Assembly: GCF_002846335.1 (NCBI RefSeq)
Contig: NZ_PJMQ01000001.1
Coordinates: 1,302,001-1,366,000 of the forward strand
DNA length: 64,000 nucleotides
Origin: Janthinobacterium sp. 61
GTDB lineage: Bacteria > Pseudomonadota > Gammaproteobacteria > Burkholderiales > Burkholderiaceae_D
Direction: 5' to 3'
Below are positions 51,777-59,376 of this stretch, piece after piece; the stretch's first letter is position 1, and each line of letters begins with the position of its first letter. The position numbers and the translations under genes are program-made. The notes under the pieces were generated by a model. That model searched no databases. It saw only the letters and a list, made by a program, of their open reading frames with translations, and was not told the DNA's origin.

Positions 51777-51809
51777 CACAACCTTGCAGTAAAGAAAATG
51801 TAATTCCAT

Positions 51810-52089
51810 GCTGCCATGTTGTTACTTATTTTTCAACTGCAAATAAGATAATTTTATGTGATTGGGGTTTTGTGGTGGTTTGTGTGGAGTTGACTGAATT
51901 TCATCCCAAGGCAGAAACTGGGGTCAGACCCGACGGGTCTGACCCCGGCCTTTGCCTGTGGGGGAGATAAATGCCGCCAGTGAGTGTATGACGTGGTTTC
52001 ATTGCTTGTATTTCAAGCTTGCACCCTCAACTACCGCACATGGCGGCGTGTCTTGCCGTATTGATCAATGAACAACCCGGAGGTACACC
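51810..52089. other. Gap between amj and terB with repeat
   Basis: A 280-nt divergent region, AT-rich near amj (51830-51880), followed by a family-B inverted repeat and the terB ribosome site GGAGG (52079-52083). No gene is seen. Confidence 0.5.
51920..51946. repeat. Perfect inverted repeat, family B
   Basis: GGGGTCAGACCC / GGGTCTGACCCC, a 12-bp perfect hairpin with loop GAC. The arms match those at 28544-28609. Confidence 0.75.
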
Positions 52090-52545
52090 ATGAGTTTCGA
52101 TTCCTTTCTGTCCAAACTGAAGACCAAAGCCAGCGAACTGAAAACCGAGGCCTTGAAGTATAAGAACAAGGATTTCCTGAACGCCGCGATGGCGGGCTCG
52201 GCCTTGATCGCCATGGCCGACGGCAGCGTCAGTGCGGAAGAGAAGCAGAAGATGGTGAAGTTTATTGAAAGCAATGATGCGCTGTCCGTGTTTACTACCA
52301 CGGACGTGATCAAGGCTTTCCAGGACTATGTCGGCCAGCTGGAGTTCGACAAGGATATCGGCGAAGCCAAGGCGTATCAGGCGCTGGGCAAGATGAAGTC
52401 GAATGTGGAGGCGTCGCGCCTGCTGGTGCGCATGATTATCGCCGTCGCTTCGTCGGACGGCAATTTCGACGCCAACGAGCAGCGCGTGGCCAGCAAGATC
52501 GCGCGCGAGCTGGGCTTGACTCCTGCGGAGTTCGAGCTGCAGTAA
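52090..52545 (+). CDS. TerB-family (tellurite resistance-like) protein
   Basis: A 151-residue, highly helical, acidic protein. It shows the TerB pattern LNAAMAGSALIAMADGSVSAEEKQKM near residues 31-56 (shown here in two overlapping parts: AMADGSVS and SAEEKQKM) and a second half-repeat VASSDGNFDANEQRVA near 118-133. TerB domains bind metal through such acidic loops and occur in ter stress systems. A textbook GGAGG lies 6 nt before the ATG. No other classic ter gene (terC, terD, terE) lies in the window, but a TerY-P-like triad starts 3 kb downstream. Confidence 0.8.
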   Translation: MSFDSFLSKLKTKASELKTEALKYKNKDFLNAAMAGSALIAMADGSVSAEEKQKMVKFIESNDALSVFTTTDVIKAFQDYVGQLEFDKDIGEAKAYQALGKMKSNVEASRLLVRMIIAVASSDGNFDANEQRVASKIARELGLTPAEFELQ

Positions 52546-52551
52546 CTGCCA

Positions 52552-52573
52552 AGCCAGCCGACCCCGGCTGGCT
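52552..52573 (+). terminator. Possible terminator after terB
   Basis: An 8-bp perfect stem AGCCAGCC / GGCTGGCT with a 6-nt loop, 6 nt after the stop codon. There is no T run, so confidence is low. Confidence 0.4.
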
Positions 52574-52791
52574 ATCTCAAGCCTTCCAGGTCATCGTCAT
52601 GCCGCATCGGCTTGCCAGCGTCATAGGTAAAGCGCAGGATGACTTGCGTGGGCTTGCTGGCAGGATGGATGGCGCGTGGTGCTTGTGCAGGCGGCGCTGA
52701 CCAGGGCCGGCAGTGGCAAGGCCAGCAGGCGCAGGCCGCCGCCCAGCACAGTCAATATCGGGCTACTGCGAGTGTCTGCATTGCGCTCCAT
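52572..52791 (-). pseudogene. Frameshifted lipoprotein remnant
   Basis: From ATG 52791 the frame reads MERNADTRSSPILTVLGGG and then a lipoprotein-like signal LLALPLPALVSAAC, but it degenerates into a His/Cys-rich tail ending at 52621. One frame over, the sequence continues as a plausible protein end (KPTQVILRFTYDAGKPMRHD) and stops at 52572. A single-base slip would join the two halves. Neither family could be recognised, and a sequencing error is possible. Confidence 0.35.
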
Positions 52792-52911
52792 GGGTCGTTG
52801 CCATTCCTTCAAGGAAATGGCGGCGATGGTAGCATGCGATGGCAGCGCAAACCTTCCTGGCACTCTGCTACGGTATAGCGCCATTCGTTTCTATTAACGG
52901 TGCCCGCCGCC

Positions 52912-53355
52912 TCAACGCGACGCCAGGCCGATGGTTTGCACGTGGGAGGGCACGATGCCGCCGCTCGACACATTCTGCGACGGCACCACCATCACCAGTT
53001 CGCCATCCACGCTGCCGTCATCGTTGTGGTCGATGCGCACCTTCAACTGGCGGTCCAGCGCGACGAAGGCGTTGTGGTCGGTGGCGACGATGCGGTGCTC
53101 TTCCTGCTGGCCGATCCGCGCATACTTGACAGCGCCGGCGAGGCGCAGTTCCAGGGTGTCGCCATTCGACAGATCATAGGTGCCGACGAATTTCTTGAAA
53201 TCCTGGCGCATCATGTAGCGCTGGTGTTCTGGCACGTCGATGCTCGGCGAGTTGCCCGGCACGGTGACAGTGTGTTCTGGCGGCAGGGTCTGCGCGATGG
53301 CTGCCGTGCTGGCGGCGGCGAGACACAGGAGTGTGCTCAGGATGATGGTTTTCAT
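52912..53355 (-). CDS. Secreted protein of unknown family, paralogue 1
   Basis: 147 residues. A cleavable signal peptide (MKTIILSTLLCLAAASTAAIAQ) is followed by a ~125-residue mature domain with YARIGQQEEHRIVAT, FVALDRQLKVRID and DDGSVDGELV. It ends VPSHVQTIGLASR. It is clearly paralogous to the gene at 53928-54377. A GAGGA site lies 7 nt before the ATG; the open frame extends upstream as a shadow. The function is unknown; it is periplasmic or secreted by prediction. Confidence 0.7.
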   Translation of the reverse strand: MKTIILSTLLCLAAASTAAIAQTLPPEHTVTVPGNSPSIDVPEHQRYMMRQDFKKFVGTYDLSNGDTLELRLAGAVKYARIGQQEEHRIVATDHNAFVALDRQLKVRIDHNDDGSVDGELVMVVPSQNVSSGGIVPSHVQTIGLASR

Positions 53356-53501
53356 TGTCGTCCTCGTTGGTTTGTGGCCTCTGGCGCATGGTGCGGGTGG
53401 GCTAGGGGCAGTAAGCAGTCTAGGTGCGGGTTTGGCGATGTGCATTGTTCATTCGATGGAGAGCCGCAGTTCATGCGGCGTCGATATTCAGCGGGACCAT
53501 G

Positions 53502-53894
53502 CTAGGACGCGCCGTGATTCAATTCCTGCAGTACTTTCTTGCACAGCAGCCCGTATCCCATGCCCGTGCCGCGTTTGTGTGCGGCCAGGTCGTAGCTGGC
53601 GCTGATATCGTCCCACGCCACGCTGCCGGGCAGGGGCCGCAAATCGTCGTCCAGGTCCATCTCGAAATGGATGAAGTGGCCGTCGGCGCTCAGCAGCTTG
53701 CCGTACACGGCGGGCATGCCAGGGTAGGCCAGTTGCAGGTCAAGCATGAGGGCCGTGCCCAGTGCCACGCCATGGTTGGCGGCGCACTGGCGCAAGGCGT
53801 CGGGCAAGGGGCGGGCGCGCCACCAGGCCGCCGTCTGTCGGATGGCGGCCAGGGTCAGCGCGTTTTGCTGTTGGACAGAATATTGTTTGCTCAT
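53502..53894 (-). CDS. Small cytoplasmic protein, unknown
   Basis: 130 residues, starting MSKQYSVQQQNALTLAAIRQ. It has no signal or membrane helix, and it contains DLQLAYPGMPAVYGKLLSAD and an acidic MDLDDDLRPLPGS. A GGTGG stretch precedes the chosen ATG, although the frame opens 27 nt further upstream. It lies between two secreted paralogues, 33 nt after one and 146 nt before the other, so it is probably co-transcribed with them. I do not recognise the family. Confidence 0.6.
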   Translation of the reverse strand: MSKQYSVQQQNALTLAAIRQTAAWWRARPLPDALRQCAANHGVALGTALMLDLQLAYPGMPAVYGKLLSADGHFIHFEMDLDDDLRPLPGSVAWDDISASYDLAAHKRGTGMGYGLLCKKVLQELNHGAS

Positions 53895-53927
53895 GGCTGC
53901 CACCGATGCGGAATGCAACATGCCCCC

Positions 53928-54377
53928 TCAACGTGATGCCAGGCCCATGTTTTGCACGTGGGCAGGCACGAGGTCGCCGTTCGCCAGTTTCTCGGCCGGT
54001 ACCTGCATCAGCACTTCGCCACCCACGCTGCCATCGTCGCGCAAGTCGATACGCATGGCCAGTTGCCGGTCGAGCGCCACGAAGGTATCGCGGGAAGAAG
54101 CGACGATGCGGTGTTCTTCCTGGTCATCGATGCGCGCATACATGAAGGCGCCGATGCTGCCCGCATTGCGCAGGTGGAGCACCTGGCCGTTCGCCAACTC
54201 ATAGCCGCCGCGGAACGGGGCAAATTCTTGCGCAGTCATAAGGTGCCTGTGGGCCGGCAGTTCGATCGCGTGCAAGCGTCCACCGGGAATGGTGACGGTC
54301 TGGCTGTCGGGAAGCGTTTGCGCATTTGCCAGCAGGGCGCAGACGCCCATGGTGCCGGCCAAGATCCATGTTTTCAT
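53928..54377 (-). CDS. Secreted protein of unknown family, paralogue 2
   Basis: 149 residues. A signal peptide (MKTWILAGTMGVCALLANAQ) is followed by the same domain as paralogue 1: YARIDDQEEHRIVAS, FVALDRQLAMRID, DDGSVGGEVL and the end VPAHVQNMGLASR. An ATG four codons upstream (54389) is possible. The block FVALDRQL-x-(V/M)RID followed by DDGSV-x-GE is conserved between the copies and likely defines the family core. Confidence 0.7.
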   Translation of the reverse strand: MKTWILAGTMGVCALLANAQTLPDSQTVTIPGGRLHAIELPAHRHLMTAQEFAPFRGGYELANGQVLHLRNAGSIGAFMYARIDDQEEHRIVASSRDTFVALDRQLAMRIDLRDDGSVGGEVLMQVPAEKLANGDLVPAHVQNMGLASR

Positions 54378-54562
54378 TTTTTTACCCATCCTTGAACTTT
54401 GGTGCCGTCCGCTGCCGGCGCGGCGATGTTGATGTGGGTGCCAGGGAACCAAACCGGCTGGTCCGTGTGCGGTGCTGTCACTCTGGCAAGGCGCGGGCTA
54501 CCGGTCTTGCCAGTGTAGGCAGGCAATATGCACCGCGCATCATCCGATCGGATGACATGTCC

Positions 54563-55288
54563 TCATGCATCAAGGACGGCCAGGTGCGCCGTTGCGCCGT
54601 GGATCAGGGCGATCAGCTCGCCCTGGCGCCGTGTATCCGTCTTTAAATAGGTGTGGTGCAAATGCGTCTTGACGGTGTTGACGCTGATGCCGCTTCGTGC
54701 GGCGATTTCCTCGATGGTGGCCCCTTGCGCCAGCGCCTTGCCGACCTGCGCTTCGGCTTGCGTGAGGTCAAACAGCTGCCGCAAGGCCGGGACGGAAGTG
54801 CTCGTTTTTGTGGGGTCGTGCGCGATCATCAGCGCGCAGGCGGGCTGGCAATCGGCAAGCGGGGTGACAGTCATGGCCAGTGGCGCTTGCTGCTTGCGCG
54901 CCAGGCGCAGCGACTGGCATTGCTGTGCGCCGTCGGCGCTGGCGATGACCAGGCGCACGGCGCGCGCCAGGGTGGGCGGCACGGACGGTTCCAGTTGTGC
55001 CGCATGCAGGGCGTGGCCGGCGGGGGTGGCAAAGCGCAGTCCGAGGCCCGCGTCGAGCACCAGCACGGCGGCGCCCATGGCGTCGAGCGCCGCCAGTGCG
55101 CAGTGGCTGGCCAGTTGCGCTTCGCGCAGGCGCTGCTGCAGGCACAGTGCGCGTTGCAGATGCGGCAAGAGTTCCTGCCATTGCTGGCCGCTCAGACCCG
55201 CGCTGTCGAGTTGCGGCCAGTCGCCTGCGCCGCAGGCCGAGTCGTACATGGCCCCGATCAGCTTGCTTACATCTGTTGCCGTGCCCAT
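54563..55288 (-). CDS. LuxR family transcriptional regulator
   Basis: 241 residues. The C-terminal GerE-type helix-turn-helix is FDLTQAEAQVGKALAQGAT followed by EEIAARSGISVNTVKTHLHH. The N-terminal ~160 residues hold no recognised domain but begin with the LIGAMYDSACGAGDWPQL pattern common in orphan LuxR-type regulators. A GGGGG run precedes ATG 55288; ATG 55300 is also possible. It is divergent from the VWA-PP2C-kinase operon (278 nt gap) and might control it, which is inference. Confidence 0.85.
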   Translation of the reverse strand: MGTATDVSKLIGAMYDSACGAGDWPQLDSAGLSGQQWQELLPHLQRALCLQQRLREAQLASHCALAALDAMGAAVLVLDAGLGLRFATPAGHALHAAQLEPSVPPTLARAVRLVIASADGAQQCQSLRLARKQQAPLAMTVTPLADCQPACALMIAHDPTKTSTSVPALRQLFDLTQAEAQVGKALAQGATIEEIAARSGISVNTVKTHLHHTYLKTDTRRQGELIALIHGATAHLAVLDA

Positions 55289-55565
55289 GCTTGCCCCCAT
55301 TGCCCGATGACATCAGTGTGCCGCAGGCGTGCAGGTGCGGAACTGGGTAAGGGCGGTGTTGCGCAGCGATCCTCCCCACCTTTGTGAGGAAGGGGTGGTC
55401 GCTGCCATCTGGCCTGGGCAACTTTCAAGATAGTACAAAGATAGTGCTGCTGCAATGGCGCGCGCAAATCTGCCTGGATAGTGTTCTGTAGGAAACTCGC
55501 GCGGCTAAAACGCGTCCATGATGTAAGATTCGCACTATGTCCGATTTCACATTTACCGATTGCCC

Positions 55566-56249
55566 ATGAGTTCAATAATGATTCCCGACGTCGCCCTGGT
55601 CGACAACACCGAACAACGCACGCCGCTGGTGCTCGTGCTGGACTGTTCCGGCAGCATGGATGGCGAACCCGTGTCGCTGCTGAACGAAGGCCTGGCCTTG
55701 CTGGAACAGGAACTCAAGTCAGACGTGATCGCCGCCAAGCGCGTGCGCATTCTGGTGATTCAATATGGCGCCCACGATGAAGCTGTGGTCGCCAGCAACT
55801 GGTGCGATGCCATGGATTTCACGGCGCCCCACCTGGAAGCGAACGGCACCACGCCGACCGGTGCAGCTGTCGAGTTGGCCCTGGCCGAGATCGAGCAGGA
55901 AAAGCAGCGCTTCCGCCAGGCGGGCGTGGCGTACACGCGGCCATGGCTGTTCCTGATGTCGGACGGCGAACCGACGGACCGCTGGCAGCATGGCGCCGAA
56001 CAGGCGCGCGCGGCCGAGCAGGCCAATAAAGTGGCGATCTTCCCCATCGCCGTGGGCGACAACGCGAATATCGATAGCCTTGGGCAGTTTTCCAGCCGTG
56101 GCGAGCGGGGCGTGAAGCAGCTGAAAGGCTTGCAGTTCCGCGAACTGTTCCTGTGGCTGAGCGCCAGCATGCAGGTGGTGTCGCAATCGCGTCCTGGCGC
56201 GCAGGCGCAGCTGGCCTCGACGGACGGCTGGTCTGTCGTGAATACGTGA
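55566..56249 (+). CDS. VWA domain protein (YegL/TerY-like)
   Basis: 227 residues, essentially one von Willebrand A domain. The MIDAS metal site is complete: DCSGS (about residues 31-35), the Thr in TTPTGAAVELAL, and the Asp in LFLMSDGEPTD. YegL/TerY proteins form a triad with a PP2C phosphatase and a kinase, as here. No signal peptide is present, so it is cytoplasmic. It is the first gene of the operon; the PP2C gene starts 14 nt after its stop codon. Confidence 0.9.
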   Translation: MSSIMIPDVALVDNTEQRTPLVLVLDCSGSMDGEPVSLLNEGLALLEQELKSDVIAAKRVRILVIQYGAHDEAVVASNWCDAMDFTAPHLEANGTTPTGAAVELALAEIEQEKQRFRQAGVAYTRPWLFLMSDGEPTDRWQHGAEQARAAEQANKVAIFPIAVGDNANIDSLGQFSSRGERGVKQLKGLQFRELFLWLSASMQVVSQSRPGAQAQLASTDGWSVVNT

Positions 56250-56263
56250 AAGCCCGCTGATCC

Positions 56264-57022
56264 ATGGCGATAGCAAATAAGCAGTGGCGCGTGTTTGGCG
56301 CCTCCGTCACGGGCAAGGCGCACCTGGATAAAGATATCCCATGCCAGGATGCGCACGCGCATGCCGTCGTCAACGGGGTACTGGTGGCCATCGTTTGCGA
56401 TGGCGCCGGTTCGGCGCGGTTGAGCGAGCAGGGCGCGCAGTTTGTCGCAATGCAAACCGTGCAGGCGCTGGCCGGACGGCTGGAGCAGGGTGCCACCGTG
56501 CAGGATTTGCATGACGGTGCGCTGGCGGGCGCCCTGGCGCAGATCCGTGCCGCACTGGACGACATCGCACGCGCCGCCAACGCCACCCTGGACGACTATG
56601 CCAGCACCGTGGTGGGCGTGGTCATGGGCGCCGACCAGGGCTTCTTTTTCCACCTGGGCGATGGCCTGGGCGTGGCGCAATTGCCGGACGGTGGAGAGCT
56701 GATTTCGCTGCCCGCCAACGGCGAGTATGCCAACGAAACCTACTTTATCAGCGGCGAGCGCTGGCGCGAACAGCTGCGGCTGCTTGCGATTCCGCAAGCC
56801 GCGCGCGGCGTCGTGCTGATGTCGGACGGCTGCATGCCCTTTGCCATGAGCAAGAACAATGCGGCGCTGTATGCGCCGTTCATGGATGCCGTGCAAGGCT
56901 ATCTGCGCACGGTCGGGAGTATCGAACTGGGCAACGAGGCGCTGGCGTCCACCCTGGCCGACCCGCGCACGCACCAGATCACGGGCGACGACAAGACCCT
57001 GCTGCTGGCCTTTCGCGCATGA
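56264..57022 (+). CDS. PP2C-family Ser/Thr phosphatase (PphC/YegK-like)
   Basis: 252 residues. Metal-binding motifs of PP2C_2 are present: KDIPCQDA, VAIVCDGAGSA, FFFHLGDGLGVA, VLMSDGCMP and the C-terminal GDDKTLLL. It should remove phosphates placed by the kinase encoded next. The stop codon overlaps the kinase start by 4 nt (ATGA). It is cytoplasmic. Confidence 0.9.
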   Translation: MAIANKQWRVFGASVTGKAHLDKDIPCQDAHAHAVVNGVLVAIVCDGAGSARLSEQGAQFVAMQTVQALAGRLEQGATVQDLHDGALAGALAQIRAALDDIARAANATLDDYASTVVGVVMGADQGFFFHLGDGLGVAQLPDGGELISLPANGEYANETYFISGERWREQLRLLAIPQAARGVVLMSDGCMPFAMSKNNAALYAPFMDAVQGYLRTVGSIELGNEALASTLADPRTHQITGDDKTLLLAFRA

Positions 57023-59367
57023 GCCAGAAGCAGGGTGTGACACCGGGCCTGAGTCCGGGTGGAAAAATTTGGCTGGATAAAGTCCGTAGTTTGATCCTGG
57101 GTAAACTCGTCAAGAGCGGCGGCGCGGGTAGCGTGTATCTGTTGCCCGGCGCGCCCGCGCAGGTGGCCAAGCTGTACCACCCGCACCTGGACCGGGCCGC
57201 CAACCGGCGCAAGCTCGAAGCGATGCTGGAACTGTCGCCCGAGCTGCCCGATCAATTGGAAAACGGCAAGCGCTACGTGCAGATCGCCTGGCCGCAAGCG
57301 GCCGTGTTCGACGGCCAGGGCGGCTTTGCCGGTTTCGTCATGCCCCTGCTGGATATGGCGCAGACGGCGGAGCTGGAACAGATCATGCAGGAACGCCAGG
57401 CGCGCGCGGCCGGTTTGCCCACGGGGCTCGGTCCCAAGCTGACCCTGGCCGCCAACCTGGCCGCCGTCATCGATGCGCTGCACCAGCAGCAGCATTACGT
57501 GGTCGATCTGAAACCTGTGAACTTGCGCTTTTACCGCGATTCGCTGTACATCGCCATGCTTGACTGCGATGGTTTCAGCATCCAGGGCCATGCCGAGCGT
57601 TTTCCTGCCGAGCAATTCACGGCCGACTACCTGGCGCCGGAATTCCAGCGCAAGGGCATGCCGGCGGGCACCGAAATGGCGCAAGACCGATTTGCGCTGG
57701 CCGTTATCATCTTCCAGTTGCTCAACTTCGGCATCCACCCGTACAGCGGGCGGCCAGGCAATGCGCAGGTGGCCACCGACATTCCCGGGCGCATTCGCGA
57801 CGGCTGCTATGCGTATGGCGTGAAGCGCCACAAGCAGCTGGCGCCGAACGCCACCAGCGGCCACACGCTGATGCCGCCCGAATTGCGCGCCATGTTCGAC
57901 CGTGCGTTTTCCCAGTCCCCCAAACCGCAGCGCCCGTCGGCTGCCGACTGGGCGCAGTTGTTGCGCGGGTATGCACAGCGCAGCGGCGGCAAGCTCGTCG
58001 TGTGTACCGTGAATCCCGAACACCAGCATTTTGCAGGCCAGGGTTGCGCCGCCTGCGCGCGCGACAAGGTCATCGTCGCGGCCGCGCAAGCGTCCGTGAA
58101 GGCGCAGCAACAGCCATCGTTGCCGCAGCAGCGCAGCGCGCGCCGCACGGCCCCGGGCCAGGCGCCGGTCGCCATTCCCGCTGCCAACATGCCTGGCTAT
58201 GTAGCCGGCAACACGGGCGGCGGCATCACGGGCAAGGGCTGGGCCGTCGTGGTGCTGCTGATCGTGCTGTTCCTGATCGGCTTTACGGCCTGGACCTCGT
58301 CGCCCGATGAAACCAAGGCCAAGGCCAGCTTGCAGGCGCAAGCCGAGCAGGCGGCTGGCCTGGAAGTGTTTCGCTGGCGTACGCGCAAGGCGGCCGGTTT
58401 CCAGCCGTCCGATGCGCGCAAGGCCGTGCGCAGCCTGTCGCAAGCGATCAGCAAGGGCGACGATGACGCCGTCACGCGCGGCTTGCAGCTGTTGTACCGT
58501 TCCGGCCAGGAAAAGCCGTCCGACTACGGCGTCGACCGCACGCAGGCGCAGCTGCGCGCCTCGTTGCTGGAGGGCCTGGGCTGGGTGCCCGGCTATGAGC
58601 CGGGGCTGGTCGCGACCTATCTTGACCTGCTGCAAGCGAACCCGCGCGACCATCTGGTGGCGGCGGCCATGGGCCGCATGCATCTGAGCCTGAACGAACC
58701 GCAGGCGGCGCGCCAGTACTTCGAGCAAGCCGTGTGGGCGCACCCAACGGATGGCACGGCCTGGCTGGGCATCGCGGCCGCGGCGCAGCTGCGCGGCGGC
58801 GACGAGAGCGATGCCGTCAATCTGGTGGCGCTGGCGCAACTGACGGCTTACCGCTACGCCGTGGAGCATGCCTTGCCAGCCGAGCCGGGTCAGCCGGCCG
58901 ACAATGGCGTCGCGCGCATGACGCAGCGCATGGATCTGAACGCCAAGGTGCTGCGTCTGGCGCAGCCGGGCGCTTACCAGAAACGCTGGGACAAGGTGCT
59001 GGCCGAGGGCGCGCTGCTGGCAGCCAAGCTGAAGGCCTTGCCGCCCTTGCGGGACCAGGTCGGCAGTGTACAGCGCGAGACGATGACGACGGTTGCGTAT
59101 GGCGTGCTGGACGAAAAGCACGCAACGGGTGAAAACCGCCTGACCCTGACCATCGCGGCCGACGGCACCCTGACCTATGCGGCGGCCGAGTTGCCGATGG
59201 AGCCGATGCTTAACAAGGTGCTGCTCGATAGCGTCAAGCGCTGGACCTACTTGCCGGCCGTGCAGCACGGTCAATTGCGGGATGCCGAGGTGGTGGTGCT
59301 GGTGCGCTACCGCGATGGCCGGGTCAGCTTCGTGCCGGGCGGTGTGGCCGTCACGGCGGAAAATTAA
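57019..59367 (+). CDS. Transmembrane YegI-like protein kinase with TPR and TonB-C-like extracytoplasmic region
   Basis: 782 residues. The kinase domain (about 22-320) has a G-loop GGAGSVY at 34-40, Lys K51 (VAKLYHP), the catalytic loop VVDLKPVNLRF with D163, K165 and N168, and a DFG-like LDCDGF at 181-186. A zinc-ribbon-like cluster follows (C329, H337, C343, C346). One transmembrane helix lies at about 407-430. The C-terminal half has TPR-like helices (about 535-625) and ends in a ~70-residue region (about 705-775; DSVKRWTYLPAVQHGQ) resembling the TonB C-terminal fold. Orientation puts the C-terminus in the periplasm. E. coli YegI has the kinase part; the long sensor is the notable addition. 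Confidence 0.85.
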   Translation: MSQKQGVTPGLSPGGKIWLDKVRSLILGKLVKSGGAGSVYLLPGAPAQVAKLYHPHLDRAANRRKLEAMLELSPELPDQLENGKRYVQIAWPQAAVFDGQGGFAGFVMPLLDMAQTAELEQIMQERQARAAGLPTGLGPKLTLAANLAAVIDALHQQQHYVVDLKPVNLRFYRDSLYIAMLDCDGFSIQGHAERFPAEQFTADYLAPEFQRKGMPAGTEMAQDRFALAVIIFQLLNFGIHPYSGRPGNAQVATDIPGRIRDGCYAYGVKRHKQLAPNATSGHTLMPPELRAMFDRAFSQSPKPQRPSAADWAQLLRGYAQRSGGKLVVCTVNPEHQHFAGQGCAACARDKVIVAAAQASVKAQQQPSLPQQRSARRTAPGQAPVAIPAANMPGYVAGNTGGGITGKGWAVVVLLIVLFLIGFTAWTSSPDETKAKASLQAQAEQAAGLEVFRWRTRKAAGFQPSDARKAVRSLSQAISKGDDDAVTRGLQLLYRSGQEKPSDYGVDRTQAQLRASLLEGLGWVPGYEPGLVATYLDLLQANPRDHLVAAAMGRMHLSLNEPQAARQYFEQAVWAHPTDGTAWLGIAAAAQLRGGDESDAVNLVALAQLTAYRYAVEHALPAEPGQPADNGVARMTQRMDLNAKVLRLAQPGAYQKRWDKVLAEGALLAAKLKALPPLRDQVGSVQRETMTTVAYGVLDEKHATGENRLTLTIAADGTLTYAAAELPMEPMLNKVLLDSVKRWTYLPAVQHGQLRDAEVVVLVRYRDGRVSFVPGGVAVTAEN

Positions 59368-59376
59368 AGGAATACC

